64,000 nt of DNA from Tipula vernalis (GCA_958295665.1 OY282560.1:50406333-50470332), one strand, 5' to 3'; counted from the first letter of the stretch, positions 33,246 to 44,884 are shown. The notes: generated from the sequence alone by a model not told the origin. Numbers and translations: made by a program.

Positions 33246-33548
33246 TGTAAAACTTTTATGGTGGTAAGATGGTACAATGGTATAATGGTATAATGATATG
33301 ATGGTATGATGGTAAAATGGTAAGATGGTATGATAGCATGATGGTACGATGGTATAAGGTTATGATGGTTTGACGGTACGGTGGTATGATGGTATTTTGG
33401 TAAGATGGTATATATGATGGTATGATTGTGTGATATTATGATGATATAATGGTACAGTGAAATTCGCTTATAAGGACATTGAGAATCCGTCGTCATGATG
33501 GTATAATGTTACTGTATTATGATTGTGTGATGGTTCGACGTTACTGTG
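33220..33548. repeat. 329-bp direct repeat, left copy (atggta-rich)
   Basis: The stretch starts tgaaatgtagaaggttcaat, runs through irregular (atggta)n sequence, and ends gttcgacgttactgtg, immediately before a 14-T tract. The same sequence with few changes lies at 36359-36750 on the other side of the R1-like element. It fits a very long target-site duplication. Confidence 0.8.
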
Positions 33549-33868
33549 TTTTTTTTTTTTTTGGGAAGAATAACATGATGAAAATCTTCAACAAGACGGA
33601 GCTTTGATGGTGGCAAACATCTCAGCAACAGTGATGGATTTATACCATCTAAAAACCTCACACCGGTTTATCCATCCTAAATTCGGAACTATCGTTAGAC
33701 ATTACTTCGCATGGAGGTGACTAATCATTCGGCTCTATTCTCTACAGCGTCTCAAGACTGAGATTGCCAGTGTTCCACATCCTCTTGTGATCCTTTGCAG
33801 GAAGGATACTCTGGAGTGTCGGTATACTTAAATCTGTAAAGGTATGCCCCAAAACAACCATGCCCACT

Positions 33869-35293
33869 TTAAAACTGCGTCAGGTAGTAGTTAAGTTCGT
33901 CATGCCGCCTATTTATCCACTTTTCGATGGATGGTATGAGACGGTAAGTCCACTGACCTTTTTCCGATGTACCCCACCGTCTTTGCCATTCTGTCAGAGT
34001 TGTAATGCGTTCTGATGCTCTGCTCCCTGGTTGTTCATGTTGAAGGTACCATTTCTTCCTTTCCTTTGCAAGTAGATCAATTGGGATCATCCCCGCAATA
34101 ACGCGCGGAAACCACATATTACCCTTAAGGTCCCAAAGTCCATCGCATCACTCCAAACAGGTGATCCATAGAGGATGATGGAGGTTACAACATTTTCCAG
34201 CAGCATCCTGCGACACTGTCTTGACCCGCCAGTGTTGGGTATAATGCGGGAGAGGGCTGCAGCAACTTTGGCAGCTTTTCTGCTCACTATCGTTAGGTGC
34301 TCCTTAAAGTTTCAGCGCGCATCAATTTCGACACCCAGATATCGTAATGAAGGCTGCGAGGGTATTAAGATTCCGTCAACATCAATATTTACAATTTCTC
34401 TTACCTTCCTACTGGTAATTAAGACTGCTTCGGTTTTATGGTCAGCTAGTCGGAGTCCGAATGATATCAACCACCTTTTGATAATTAAAATGGTCAACCT
34501 GCATATCTCCATTATTTCCTCTATAGTCTTTGCTACCACGACAACAGCAACGTTGTCCGCGTAACCCACAATTTCTGCCTTATCAGGTACGCTGAGCTTC
34601 AGAACGCCATCGTACATAATGTTCCAAAGTAAGGGACCCAGTACTGATCCTTGAGGTACTCCACCCGTAACGTTGTATTCCATGACACCGTCATCTGTAT
34701 CATATATCAGCACTCTATTGCGGAAATAGTCTGTAATGATCTTCCTTATGTACACTGGTACTTGCAATACATGCAGAGCATTCAGAATATGGCTCCAATT
34801 GGCCGAGTTCTTCTGCCGTTTGTAGCTTCCTTGGCGATTGAGCCTTTTGAAAACCATACTGCCGCTCGGCGAGATCTCCGGCCCTTTCCACATCTTTCTC
34901 CAATCGATTGTAGATTATGCGCTCGATTACTTTGCCAGCCGTATCCAGCATGCACAGTGGTCGGTAGGAGGATGGCTCTCCTGGAGGATTCTTTCCCTTT
35001 GGCAACAATACTAGACGCTGTCTCTTCCAGTGTTCCGGGAATATTCCATCCCTCAAACATGACTTGTAGTCTTCTCTGAACTCATCAGGTCTAGCTCGCA
35101 TGGCAGGCTTTAATGCAATATTTGGAATATTGTCAGGTCCAGGAGCTTTTTGATTCCCAAATCGTTGGCACGCACTAGCGAGCTCTTCTCTGGATAACGA
35201 GGGAACTTCCTCTGGCTCAGGTATTATACCGATGGCAGGTATCACATCAGTTTGCTGCGGGAATAAAGCGTTAACAATTCTGTTTAGTATCAC
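33869..35293 (-). pseudogene. R1-like reverse transcriptase and C-terminal region
   Basis: Overlapping minus-strand frames give the RT: NQKAPGPDNIPNIALK and SSYRPLCMLDTAGKVIERI in 35293-34715, then GGVPQGSVLGPLLWNIMYDG (motif B) and YADNVAVVVVAK (motif C) in 34893-34312. In motif C the usual second Asp is Asn (YADN), so the polymerase site is altered. Motif A lies at the frame change near 34760. ERITTLTEWQRRWGTSEKG and SIEKWINRRHDELNYYLTQF near 33900-34020 are the C-terminal region typical of this clade; a cysteine/histidine segment follows to about 33780 in another frame. Confidence 0.8.
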
Positions 35294-35434
35294 TGGGAAG
35301 GTGGGATGCAGTGTAATTTCCGAGCCTGTTCATGACGATCCACTTCACTGCATAGCTCTTTCCAGCATTGACGCTTACTCGTCTTAATTGCCTGCTTAAA
35401 TTGCTTTCGAGCATCCAAGTATGTTCCGTGCAGG

Positions 35435-36196
35435 CTAGGATAGGCTCCGTACCCCAGGCACGTTGGTAGCAGTCCCCAAGAGGTTCGTATCATCCAGGAA
35501 TAGCGTAAATAGGTCTTCCTCAAACGTGCTTGCCTTCCAACCCACCGGTTTCGTTGTATGTTTTATACGTCCATCTTCCCTTGGAAGTTTTATTTCAAAA
35601 AATATGGCTTGGTGATCGCTCTGCGTGTAATGTTCGCTGACTTCCCATTTAGTCAACATTCGCATCAAGCAGCTGCTACCGAACGTCAAATCAATCACAG
35701 AGGATGCACCACCTTTACAAAAAGTTGGTGTGTCACCAGCATTGAGCAGCACAACATCTATTGAAGAAAATGCTTCGAGTAGTGCCACCCCTCTTCTGTT
35801 TTTATCTCTACTTCCCCATTCTGTTGCCCAAGCGTTGAAGTCACCAGCAATGATAATAGGGTTTTGCAGTTGTGCATCAGCAGTCAAGTGGTCCAGGAAA
35901 TACTCAAACTCTTCAATTGTGATACTAGGTGGTGCATAACAACTGTAGATATGCAAACCGTCAACTTTCACTCGCATAAATCGTGCGTCAGGGTTATTAG
36001 TCCTCTCCTGTATGGTCCGTCTGCCACAGGACCTTATTGCGGCTTTGCCGGTTGGATCGGTTGCCCAATTACATCCATCCATATTTTTGTACTGTTCGCA
36101 TAAGATGGCGACATCAACTCTCGCTTCATGCACTGTTTGGACTAGCACGTCCTGTGCAACCTCACAATGGTTTAGGTTGAGCTGGATCAACTTCAT
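35435..36196 (-). pseudogene. R1-like AP endonuclease domain
   Basis: The frame starts MKLIQLNLNHCEVAQDVL, the usual ORF2 start with the metal-binding Asn. It continues with VDVAILCEQYK (catalytic Glu), IYSCYAPPS, PIIIAGDFNAWATEWGS (Asp and Asn), SSVIDLTF and EVSEHYTQSDHQAIFFEI (Asp-His). All main exonuclease-endonuclease-phosphatase residues are seen. The enzyme nicks target DNA for target-primed reverse transcription. A frameshift near 35440 separates it from RT. Confidence 0.85.
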
Positions 36197-36358
36197 AGCC
36201 GGCGTGCTTTTTTCAATGCCTGCATGTATACCATGTACCGACCACTCCCTGCTATATTGTTATGGTTGGTCCTGTTCTTGCAAAGCATACATCTTGCTTC
36301 TTCCTTGCATTCTTTAAATTCATGACCATTTCCTTCGCATTTGTAGCAGAGGCCAGCA
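36193..36358 (-). pseudogene. R1-like gag zinc-knuckle end
   Basis: The minus-strand frame reads LCYKCEGNGHEFKECKEE and CMLCKNRTNHNN, two CCHC-type knuckles, then GSGRYMVYMQALKKAR. Its stop overlaps the ATG of the endonuclease frame at 36193-36196, the common ORF1/ORF2 overlap. The upstream part of gag is missing at the 36359 border. Confidence 0.75.
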
Positions 36359-36750
36359 TGAAATGTAGAAGGTTCAATTTGGAACATAAAAAGTTCAATT
36401 TGAAATGCGAAAGGTTCAATTTGCAATGCAAAAGGTTCAATTTGAAGTGTAAAACATTTATGGTGGTAAGATGGTACAATGGTATAATGGTATAATGATA
36501 TGATGGTATGATGGTATAGTGGTAAGATGGTATGATAGCATGATGGTACGATGTTATAATGTTAAGATGGTTTGACGGTACGATGGTATGATGGTATCTT
36601 GGTAAGATGGTATATATGATGGTATGATTGTGTGATAATATGATGATATAATGGTACAGTGAAATTCGCTTATAACGACATTGAGAATCCGTCGTTATGA
36701 TGGTATGATGTTACTGTGGTATGATGGTGTGATGGTTCGACGTTACTGTG
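36359..36750. repeat. 392-bp direct repeat, right copy
   Basis: Matches 33220-33548, with about 60 extra bases caused by expansion of a ~21-bp motif (aaggttcaatttgaaatgcg) to about four copies at 36367-36445. It begins exactly at the 5' border of the R1-like element. Confidence 0.8.
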
Positions 36751-36829
36751 GTACGTTATTATAATTGTGTGATGGAATGATTATTTAAGGTTATGATTGT
36801 ACGTTGCTATTATGGTATGATGGTGACTA

Positions 36830-37090
36830 GGGTTTGAATTAAATTTGAGTTGGATTTGAGTGAGAAGTTCGGGTTTAGGGTTTAGTGGGAGGTTAGATTG
36901 AGTTGAGTTTATACACCCATAGGTTAGGTTAGGAGTTTATTTTAAAGTTGACTTTGGGTTGATTTGGATATTGAGTTTAGGGTTGGTTTGGCAGTTGATT
37001 TGGTCATTGCGATTAAGTTGGAGGCTTATTTTTAAATTGAGTGGGAGGTTGAGCTGAAGATTGACTTAAGAGGTTCAGTTAGAATTGACG
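36830..37090 (+). repeat. G/T-rich degenerate ttgag repeat
   Basis: Plus-strand text is dominated by ttgagttg, gggttga and similar words without a strict period. It shares the phrase ggtttggcagttga with 58188-58202, which marks a dispersed family. Confidence 0.6.
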
Positions 37091-37990
37091 GAAGTTCTAA
37101 TCACCTCATGAGGTTTCAACCCTTTATATTTTTATTTTGAAAGTTGAAAAAAGTTGTGCTTTTCACGTTTATAAGTGAAATCTGGGCACATCTCCTAATT
37201 TGTAAAAAAGTTTCAAAACTTTAAATATGTAAATTTTGTACTTGAGATGGCCAATTTCTTTCTAGAATAATTAAATACCGGGAAAATCTGAAATTTGTAG
37301 AATAATACATCAAATATTAGTTACTTCTTTGTATAATTCATAAACTTTGCCTATTTTTTGAAAAAAAATCCAGAATCAGCAGATCGCGGCGTAAGGAACT
37401 AGAAAACATTCAAGCCACAAAGACTTATTATAATAGTAAAACTGAAGTGACAAAATCTATCTAAGACATTACCTCTAACTAAAGAATTTTGGAGTCGGCT
37501 ACTTATTTTGGTTCCATAAGTCTTGCCATCGAACACAAAGCCTTGATTTACCGTCCAGTAAGTAAGCTACATACTGACCAGCAGTTTATGCAATATAACG
37601 ATTAACTAGTAACATGCATAAGTGGTTTTAAAACATGAAAATAGGCTAAGCGTTTTCTAGAGAAAGACCCGAACACGTAATCTCTCCAGAGGGGCGAGAG
37701 AAAGAAGGCTAGTAGAAGGGACACATTAGGTCCTGGTATACATTGGCAAACCAAAGCTAATTAGAATGAACTTCAAACGTAAAAGGAAAGTATCTAAAAC
37801 AAGAGCCGCGTCCGTTCAATTTTTATAACTCCAAGAAATTTAACAAAACTTTGTCAAATTAAATTAAACCATTTGCGATTTTAGTTAAGTTAAGCTTATT
37901 TGTACAAAATTAAATGCCAAACATTTTATAATTAACAACTGATCTTTATGAATAATGAAAGCCAAAAATTCCAAATAAAAAAAAACAAAC
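37091..37990. other. spacer with no recognised gene
   Basis: AT-rich sequence without recognised coding or repeat features. TTTATT at 37993-37998 is the likely polyadenylation signal of the minus-strand cuticle gene that follows. Confidence 0.5.
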
Positions 37991-38057
37991 ATTTTATTAA
38001 TTATACAAAAATATACAAAAAATACGTCAAATCACAAAAGTTAAATCAATCTTTGGT

Positions 38058-39069
38058 CTATTGTGCGTAAGGAGCAGCAGTCAATTTTTCTGGCACTGGG
38101 GCAGCAGCTAACGGTGCGGCTACAGCTGGTGCGGCGGCTAATGGAGCAGCTACGGGAGCAGCAGCAAAACGAGCAAAAGGAGATGCAGCGTATGTAAATG
38201 GAGCGGCGGCAGCTAATGGAGCAGCTACAGCAGGAGCAGCTGTTAGTGGAGCAGCTACTGGAGCTGCAGCGAAACGAGCAAATGGTGAAGCAGCATAAGC
38301 GACTGGAGCCGCAGCATATCTACCGAAAGGTTCAGCGGCAAGTGGTGCGGCAACTGGAGCAGCGGCTATTGGTCCAACACTTAAACGTGCTGCTACTGGG
38401 GCAACAGCGGGAGCTGCAGCTAAACGACCAGCAAAAGCTACTGGGGCAGCGGCTAATGGAGCTGCAACGGGGGCGGCGGCCAAGCGTGCAGATACTGGTG
38501 CTACAGCTAATGGTGCAGCTACAGCTGGAGCAGCGTATGCGACTGGAGCAACGGCATAATTAGCGGCAATTCCATTTGAGTAAGGGTGTACTGCGTTAAT
38601 GTTACGTGAATATGTGCTTGCGCTTGAACCAATGAATGCCGCCGGTGCAGCATATGCAGCTGGTGCGGCAGCGTAAGCAGCTGGAGCTGCATAAGCAGCT
38701 GGTGCGGCGGCATAAGCAGCTGGAGCTGCGTAAGCAGCTGGTGCAGCGGTGTAAGCAGCTGGTGCAGCATAGGCAGCCGGTGCAGCATAGGCAGCTGGCG
38801 CAGCAGCATACGCGGCTGGAGCAGCAGCATAAGCAGCTGGAGCAAAGGAGTAAGCAGCTGGAGCAGCGGAGTAAGCAGCATACGCTGCTGGTGCTGCATA
38901 AGCAACGGGTGCAGCGGCATAAGCAGCTGGTGCAGCAACTAATCCTCCAGCTGACACAGTGACGAATACAGCAAATAGACCAACAATGACCTGAAATGGA
39001 CGTGCATTTTAGGCACACTAATAAAATTTGAATTTAAAAACACAAACAACTACTTACAATTTTCATCAT
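38058..39069 (-). CDS. large alanine/proline/tyrosine-rich cuticle protein
   Basis: Exon 1 (39069-39058) encodes MMKI. A 67-bp GT-AG intron follows, and exon 2 is 38990-38058. The product has 314 residues. Residues 1-18 are a signal peptide (VIVGLFAVFVTVSA). The mature chain is built of AAPAAYA and AAPVAYA units. A non-repeat segment SSASTYSRNINAV followed by PYSNG lies at about residue 125, and AAPVAAPLA and FARFAAAP units follow. This is an extracellular, low-complexity cuticle protein. The gene at 39887 is its divergent partner and shares the signal peptide and the non-repeat segment. The TATA box is at 39161-39168. Antisense glutamine- and leucine-rich readings here are artefacts of the repeat. 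Confidence 0.88.
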
Positions 39070-39160
39070 TTTGATAAAGTTTATAGTTTTGATGACGGTT
39101 TGTTTTGAATGTTCAATGAATTTGAATTGAATGCAATGATTTCGAATCGATCACCCATCA

Positions 39161-39168
39161 TTTATATA
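39161..39168 (-). promoter_or_regulatory. TATA box of the minus-strand cuticle gene
   Basis: TATATAAA on the minus strand, 92 bp before the start codon at 39069. The same sequence type and distance are seen for the other cuticle genes. Confidence 0.65.
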
Positions 39169-39790
39169 TTCATGAGGCCCCCGATATAGCTATTTGGATT
39201 TTTGTGTAATCATTTTACAATCAATCGTGGTGGTAGTATATAGTACGTTACTATACGATAAACGTTTTATGTCGATTTTTATTTTTTATTTTACCAACGT
39301 AAGTAAATTAAATTGCGATAAAAAATGTAAAGTATTGCGGTAGCAGATGATTAAATATTCTTGGCGTGTGCCCCAACTTTTGGATTTTTTTTTTTTTTTG
39401 TTTAAATTATATAATTTATTCGACAAAGGTATTTACTTACACACATTTCCAATTTACTTTATTTTTTGTTGTTGTTGTTGTATGATTGAGGAGGACACTT
39501 GCGATTGTCACACTAAAGTTTGCAAAATGTTTTGAAATCAAAATTGATTTGTGGTAAGCGAAATGTTCTAGGTCAAGGGTAACTCAAGTGTCAGAAAACT
39601 TTGTAAACCAGGAAATTGAATACCTTCTCTTGATCAGCAAGTTGAGTTTCGTCCGAATTTAGTGTAGAAATCGGTCTGTTCATATTTTATTTATCCCTAC
39701 TTGCTGCAAAAAACGATTACACGACTTTCAACTAACAAAAACGCTCGCTAAATTCAATTCACTTTACCTTCTGATTTATTTTTTGATTGG

Positions 39791-39797
39791 TATAAAT
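39791..39797 (+). promoter_or_regulatory. TATA box of the plus-strand cuticle gene
   Basis: TATAAAT lies 96 bp before the ATG at 39887. The 620 bp between the two TATA boxes form the shared upstream region of the divergent pair; no further gene is seen in it. Confidence 0.65.
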
Positions 39798-39886
39798 GAT
39801 AGGTAATCGTAACGATAGCATCACATTCATTTCGAATTCATTGTACATTCAACAACCCATTCAACAAAAAACCAAAAATTATCAAA

Positions 39887-40485
39887 ATGATGAACACAGT
39901 AAGTAGTTGTAGAAGAAGACGAAGACGATTAGAGTATATCAAATTTTCTTTTGTCATCAATTTTAGATTGTTGGTCTATTCGCTGTATTTGCCACCGTCT
40001 CAGCAGGAGGATTAGTTGCTGCACCAGCTGCATACGCCGCTGCACCGGTTGCTTACGCTGCAGCACCAGCTGCATTCATTGGATCAAGTGCAAACACATT
40101 TTCACGTAACATTAATGGAGTTCTTCCTTATTCAAATGGATTAGCCGCTAATTATGCCGTTGCTCCAGTTGCTTATGCTGCACCAGCTGTTGCAGCTCGT
40201 TTTGCTGCTGCACCATTGGCCGCTGCTCCATTCGCAAGATATGCTGCTGCACCATTGGCCGGTGCTCCATTAGCGTATGCTGCCCCAGCTGCTTATGCTG
40301 CTGCACCAGCTGCATATTCCTTTGCACCAGCTGCTTATGCTGCCGCTCCAGCTGCCTATGCCGCTGCTCCTGCTGCTTATGCTACACCTTTTGCTCGTTA
40401 TGCTTCAGCACCATTAGCTGCAGCTCCATTTGCTGCCGCTTATACTGCTCCAATTGCTAAAGTAGCTGCCCCCTATGTGTTCTAG
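39887..40485 (+). CDS. alanine/proline/tyrosine-rich cuticle protein
   Basis: Exon 1 (39887-39898) encodes MMNT. A 68-bp intron ends in TTTTAG, and exon 2 is 39967-40485. The product is 176 residues. Signal peptide at residues 1-17. SSANTFSRNING lies at residues 44-55 and PYSNG at 58-62; AAPAAYA and AAPFARYA repeats fill the rest. It is the shorter paralogue of the 38058-39069 gene and is transcribed away from it, which suggests a recent inverted duplication with shared regulation. AATAAA at 40540-40545. Structural role in cuticle is inferred from composition and secretion signal. Confidence 0.88.
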
Positions 40486-40539
40486 GCCGAATCGTTATTT
40501 ATTTGTAAATACCTTTTAGGAAATTAATTTTTTATTGTA

Positions 40540-40545
40540 AATAAA
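40540..40545 (+). terminator. polyadenylation signal
   Basis: AATAAA 55 bp after the stop codon of the 39887 gene. Confidence 0.6.
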
Positions 40546-41215
40546 TGTCTGTTTTGTAGAAGTTAAAAACATAATGGTTTTATTAGAATAATGAATGCAG
40601 TACTCCAACATTTGCCCGAAATCTTGTTGAAATTACAATGTACCGAGTTATTCTCACCGTCATAAGTAAAATTAAAATGTAGCTCAATTTAAAATCTTGA
40701 ACGTCGAATTGTTTTTATTTTTATGCAGCCCATAAACTGTATAAATCGTGTTATCCCACGAAACGTACAACGCATCTCGATCATTTTTAAGGCGTTATCA
40801 ACTTGCTTAGGCGCCACTTACAAGACAAAAGTAACTCAATCCAATCAGTGCAATTGAATCGGTGTCCAGAAGTAGCTCAAATTTGGGTCGATATTGGGTA
40901 AAAGCAAAGTAGACTTGGCTATTACAAAATAAAAATTAAACTGGGGTCAACTTCAATAACAAAAAATAAAAACATTGGCCATCGTTCATCCAAACCTGTG
41001 TTCATGAAACTTTGTTCTCTACATAGAACCAAACCTTCATCGCTATTGTCAATACAATCACTAGAATCTGAATCGTTGGATTTGTATATCATCTCCGCCG
41101 CGTTTCGTAATTCATTCCTGCACTCGAGTCGTCTCAAAGGATACTTATTATTCCTTATGAAATTTTGCAATTGGAGAGTGAAACCAATGGGGTATTATGG
41201 TTAAGATGGGAAACT
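40546..41215. other. spacer with no recognised gene
   Basis: No gene recognised. An 82-codon frame at 40922-41170 (-) has no family signal and no supporting promoter. Confidence 0.45.
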
Positions 41216-41565
41216 CAAAAAGGGCTGATTTGAGGGCTGAGTTAGGGTTGAGTTCGAGCTGGGTCAAGATTGAGTTGACTAGAAATTAAGTTGAGGCTTA
41301 AGTTGAGAGCTCAGTTGGGGTTGAGTTGAGGTTTAGTGAGTGTTGAAGTTGCAGATTTATTTGGAGGGAGTTGTGGGTTTACTTGAAAATTAGCTCAAAA
41401 TTTAGTTCATGTACGCATGTATTCTTCTGGACCATGTTGATTTGGGGATTGAGTAGGGCGTTGAGTTGGATCTTGAGTTGAGGGTCGAATTTTTGATCGA
41501 GTTGGAGTTGATTAGGTTTGAGTGAAGATTTGAGTTGAAAGTTAGCTTGACTTGTTCTGAATTGA
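41216..41565 (+). repeat. G/T-rich degenerate ttgag repeat
   Basis: Words such as gggttgagttcgag, gttgaggcttaagttgag and ttgagttgaggtttagt recur without a strict period. It adjoins the broken RNase H end of the LOA-like element at about 41566, so minus-strand frames there become an asparagine/serine/leucine run translated from the repeat. Confidence 0.6.
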
Positions 41566-44500
41566 GTTCATGCTCGCTAGCACAGCGGTCTGCCGCCTCG
41601 TTTCCCTGTATATCGGAATAGCCGGGGGACCACAAAAAGGTTACTTTATTCTACTTGCTGAGTTCTAGAAGGTTAAGATAGCAGCTCCAGATTATTTTGG
41701 AGTAGAAGCCAGATGCTCCTAAGGCAAGCTATGCCGCCTTGCTGTCCGATATTACGTAAATCTCGATTTTTCTATATTTTTTTGTGAGACATCGAAGCAC
41801 ACATACCTCGATCGCAAATATCTCTGCTGGAAATCTTAGGGGGTTTTACCCAATGGAATACAGAGTTCGAGACCCGGCCCGATTATACCCACACCCGTAC
41901 CCACCCTAGATTTTGAACCGTCAGTGTACCATATGAAGGCGTGACGGGGTAAGGAGGAGATGATACTCCCCACTTGTTCCCTGTCGGGTATCTCAATCGT
42001 GAAATTCCTCCGGCAGTCAATAGTTTTAACCATCACGTCTGATAGTTGGATTATTTCCTCGTCCAGATTCAATTTCTCCAGGATGCTATTATGTCCTGGT
42101 CTAATAGTTTTAATTTGAGATGTTATTTTTAGATTGAACCAGCTACTTTTTTAAGGTGCAAGTGTTGTGGTAAAAACCCACTAGCTTGACAAGAGCAGCT
42201 GTAGGGCAGGTTTTCATTGCTCCCGTTACACTCAAACAAACTAGCCTTTGGATCCAATCCAATATTGAGCAGGCACCACTTTGCTTTGTCTTAGGCCACC
42301 AAACAAACGCCTCTTAAGAGATTATTGGTCTTACGATGGTTGAGTATAACCAAAGTTCCATTTGGGGATTTAGACCCAATTTTTTGCCAATTATTCTTTG
42401 GCAAGTGAAATGCGCCCTATTTGCCTTGTTTGTGATATATTTTAAAAACGGCTTCCATGTCAGTTTCTGATCAAGTATCACTCCCAGGTACTTATCCTCC
42501 GTCGCCATTTGGAGAATTTCCCCATTTAGAGATAGAGGTGGGAGAATTGTTTTCCTCCGATTTGTAAAGAAAGTACAAATAATTTTGTTAGGATTTACTC
42601 TAAGGCCCGTCTCAATACACCAGTCGCTTACTAACTCGAGGGCATATTGCATACGTTCCGCTATTGTACTCTCGAATTTCCCCCCGACCATTAAGACTAG
42701 ATCGTCCGCGTAGGTGATATTCGAGGAGTGAGAGTTTTTTAATCTTATAAGTAGTCCATCCATCACAAGTAGCCACAAAAGGGGTGAGAGAACTCCCCGC
42801 TGGGGACAACCCCTGGTAGCCGCAATCGTGATGGTTTTATCACCAAAGGAGGACGTTATCCTCCTGTTTCTAAGCATATTGATTATCCACTCTATGGTGG
42901 AGGAGTCTATTCCCCTTGCATGTGCTTGTTCTTAAATCATTTCAAACTTTGTATTGTCAAAAGCCCCTTGAATATCGATGAAGAAGCATAACAAAACCTC
43001 TTTATTCCGAAGTGTATCTTCGATATTTGTTGTCAGCTCGTGGAGCGCTGTTTCTGTCGATCTCCTAGTCTGATATGCATGTTGGCTGGTGTCTAGATGA
43101 TGCCTTAGGAGGGCATTGGATCTAACATATAGGCCCAGTATATTCTCCATGGTTTTCAGAATAAATGATGTGAAGCTAATGAGTGTATAAGACCCGACGT
43201 CCTCTGCGGATCTTCTTCCCGTTTTCGGGATAAAAATCATCCGCACCTCCCTCTAGCTTCTTGGAATATATTGTAAGCTGTAGCTGGCTCTAAAGAGTCT
43301 AATCAAATAAAGCAACGGTATTTGTAGGCCTTGCTGTAAAAATGCAGGATATATAAAATCCCCTCCGGGCGATTTAAAGGGACCAAAGGAATTGAGGTCT
43401 ACATCGAGGTCTTCCTGGCCTCCAAGGACAGTACACTCTGGGAAGTGGCCTTTAACCAGGCATTCAATAGTTTTCTCCCGGGATGTAGTTGTCTCTCCAT
43501 TCGGTTTCCTTACAGATCCCAACGGATTTCTGTGGTCCAAGGAGAGTGCCTTCTGGAGTCGACAAGCCACAGGCAGCGTATCTATTTTTTCACAGATGTC
43601 TCTCCAGCTCGACCTCTTGCTTTTCCTAAGAGCGACGTTATACTGGGTAAGAGTCATTCGATAGGTTGTCCGATCGTTTGTCCTCTTAGTCCTCTTGAAT
43701 AGTTTACGAACATCTCGTCTTTTGGTTTCCATGGTGTGGTCCACCAAGGTAAGTCCCTTGTCCCCCTAATACGAACCAGGGGTGAGCTTGAGTGGTAGGC
43801 ATCAATAATTGCCTCGGTAACATTGCTTGAAACTCTTACGTTATCACAAAGTCTTTCACTATAGACTGGCCAAATAGTACGTTTTGGAATTCTTACTACC
43901 GATTTGTTTTTTGAAAGGGTTGTAATGTTAAACCTGATATACATGTGATCCGAGAAGGATGCTTTCTTTGACACATGCCAGTCCAGAATTGTACCAGAGG
44001 TACCCATGTCAGACAGGGTAAGATCTAGCACCTCATTCCTAACTGCATTCCAAAAGTCGCATCGTTCCCTTTGTTTTTTGTTAAACAAAATTCAAAAAGT
44101 TAGACTATCTGGTGTGAATTTGCATCGCAATCGACGATGAATTTAAGGTGATGAGTCGTGCAATAATTAACGAATCTCTGTACCGGTTCTGGACGGGGTG
44201 GGTTGTTTTCGTCCCAGGGAAAATATGCCGAAGCACAGTTGAGCGTGCTTCTGCCTCCTTTGGGTAAAAGCGTCTCTATCGATATCGCTGTTATGTCCCT
44301 GAAAATAAATTCATTAATGGAGAATATATTAAGTGTCGAGCGACAAACAATTGCTGTCCTCGGCCTATCCACTTCCGTGTTGTAAATTAGCTTACCTGTT
44401 TTACTCGGCAAACCTTGGATTTTTCCATTGTGGGTCCACGGCTCCTGAATGAGCGTTATGTCCCAGTCCTTTATTAAGAAAAGGCGGCTTAGGTTATAAG

Positions 44501-44580
44501 TGGCCGCCTTGGATCGATACAGATTTATCTGCACACATCTCAAGGATGTGTGGTGTGTTGAATTGTGCAGCATCTTCCTG
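41566..44580 (-). mobile_element. LOA-like non-LTR retrotransposon ORF2, 3'-truncated
   Basis: Minus strand: endonuclease N-terminal half (44573-44100: LRCVQINLYRSKAATYNLSR, ITLIQEPWTHNGK), its C-terminal half (44088-43654: VLDLTLSDMGTSG, FSDHMYIRFNI), linker (43747-43253), RT (43246-42314) and an RNase H (42072-41570: FIWYTDGSKSRVGTGVG, then YSDIQGNEAADRCAS). An RNase H after RT is typical of the LOA/I/R1 side of the jockey superfamily. Frameshifts occur at each listed boundary. 44582-44834 may include the gag end but was not resolved. Confidence 0.85.
42314..43246 (-). pseudogene. LOA-like reverse transcriptase
   Basis: Frame 43246-42932 starts with RMIFIPKTGRRSAEDVGSYT and ends with motif A (LLCFFIDIQGAFDNTKFEMI). 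Frame 42877-42314 has TRGCPQRGVLSPLLWLLVMDG (motif B), ITYADDLVLMVGG with intact YADD (motif C), and DKYLGVILDQKLTW (thumb). One stop or shift between 42932 and 42878 splits the domain. All three catalytic aspartates survive. Confidence 0.88.
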
Positions 44581-44834
44581 TTTATTTTACCATTGGCTCT
44601 GACTAGCCTTGTTCTCTCTTTTTGGGCTGTGATTATGCCACATTGCCCCTTGGGCTCAAACCGTGGCTTTTCCCCTGCTTACTCTGGCTCGGTTGTCACA
44701 CCTGATGTGCAAGGCCTATTCGTCCTGCCATCCCTTGCTCATCCAATTTACCCTATAATTGGACCCTATAATTTAAGGATCTCCGTTGTTTTGTGGGAAA
44801 CGGCATTGTCTCCTGGTATGACCATTGGTTTACC

Positions 44835-44881
44835 GATGAATTCACCCATCACCCAAATAATGGGTGATGGGTGAATTCATC
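44835..44881. repeat. perfect 21-bp palindrome with 5-bp spacer
   Basis: 44835-44855 (starting gatgaattcaccc) is the exact reverse complement of 44861-44881, with aataa between. It lies where the LOA-like sequence ends and the Copia remnant begins. It could form a strong hairpin. No family known to me. Confidence 0.85.
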
Positions 44882-44884
44882 ACC

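Larger units (their letters stand above)
33549..36358 (-). mobile_element. R1/LOA-like non-LTR retrotransposon, 5'-truncated
   Basis: Minus strand from 36358: end of gag with zinc knuckles, AP endonuclease (36196-35435), RT (35293-34312), C-terminal region with a zinc-binding segment (34300-33780), and a 14-base poly(A) tail (T tract at 33549-33562). The 5' end is cut within gag. The frame is broken between endonuclease and RT and again near 34300. It is flanked by direct repeats of 329 and 392 bp. Confidence 0.85.

Noticed and set aside
33206..33496. Tyr/His/Ile/Ser-rich 96-residue frame
   Set aside because: It is a translation of the (atggta)n-type simple repeat.
38198..39018. Gln-, Leu- and Cys-rich frames overlapping the cuticle gene at 38058-39069
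   Set aside because: They are other-frame readings of a GCT/GCA-rich alanine repeat. The minus-strand frame with signal peptide and splice sites is the real gene.
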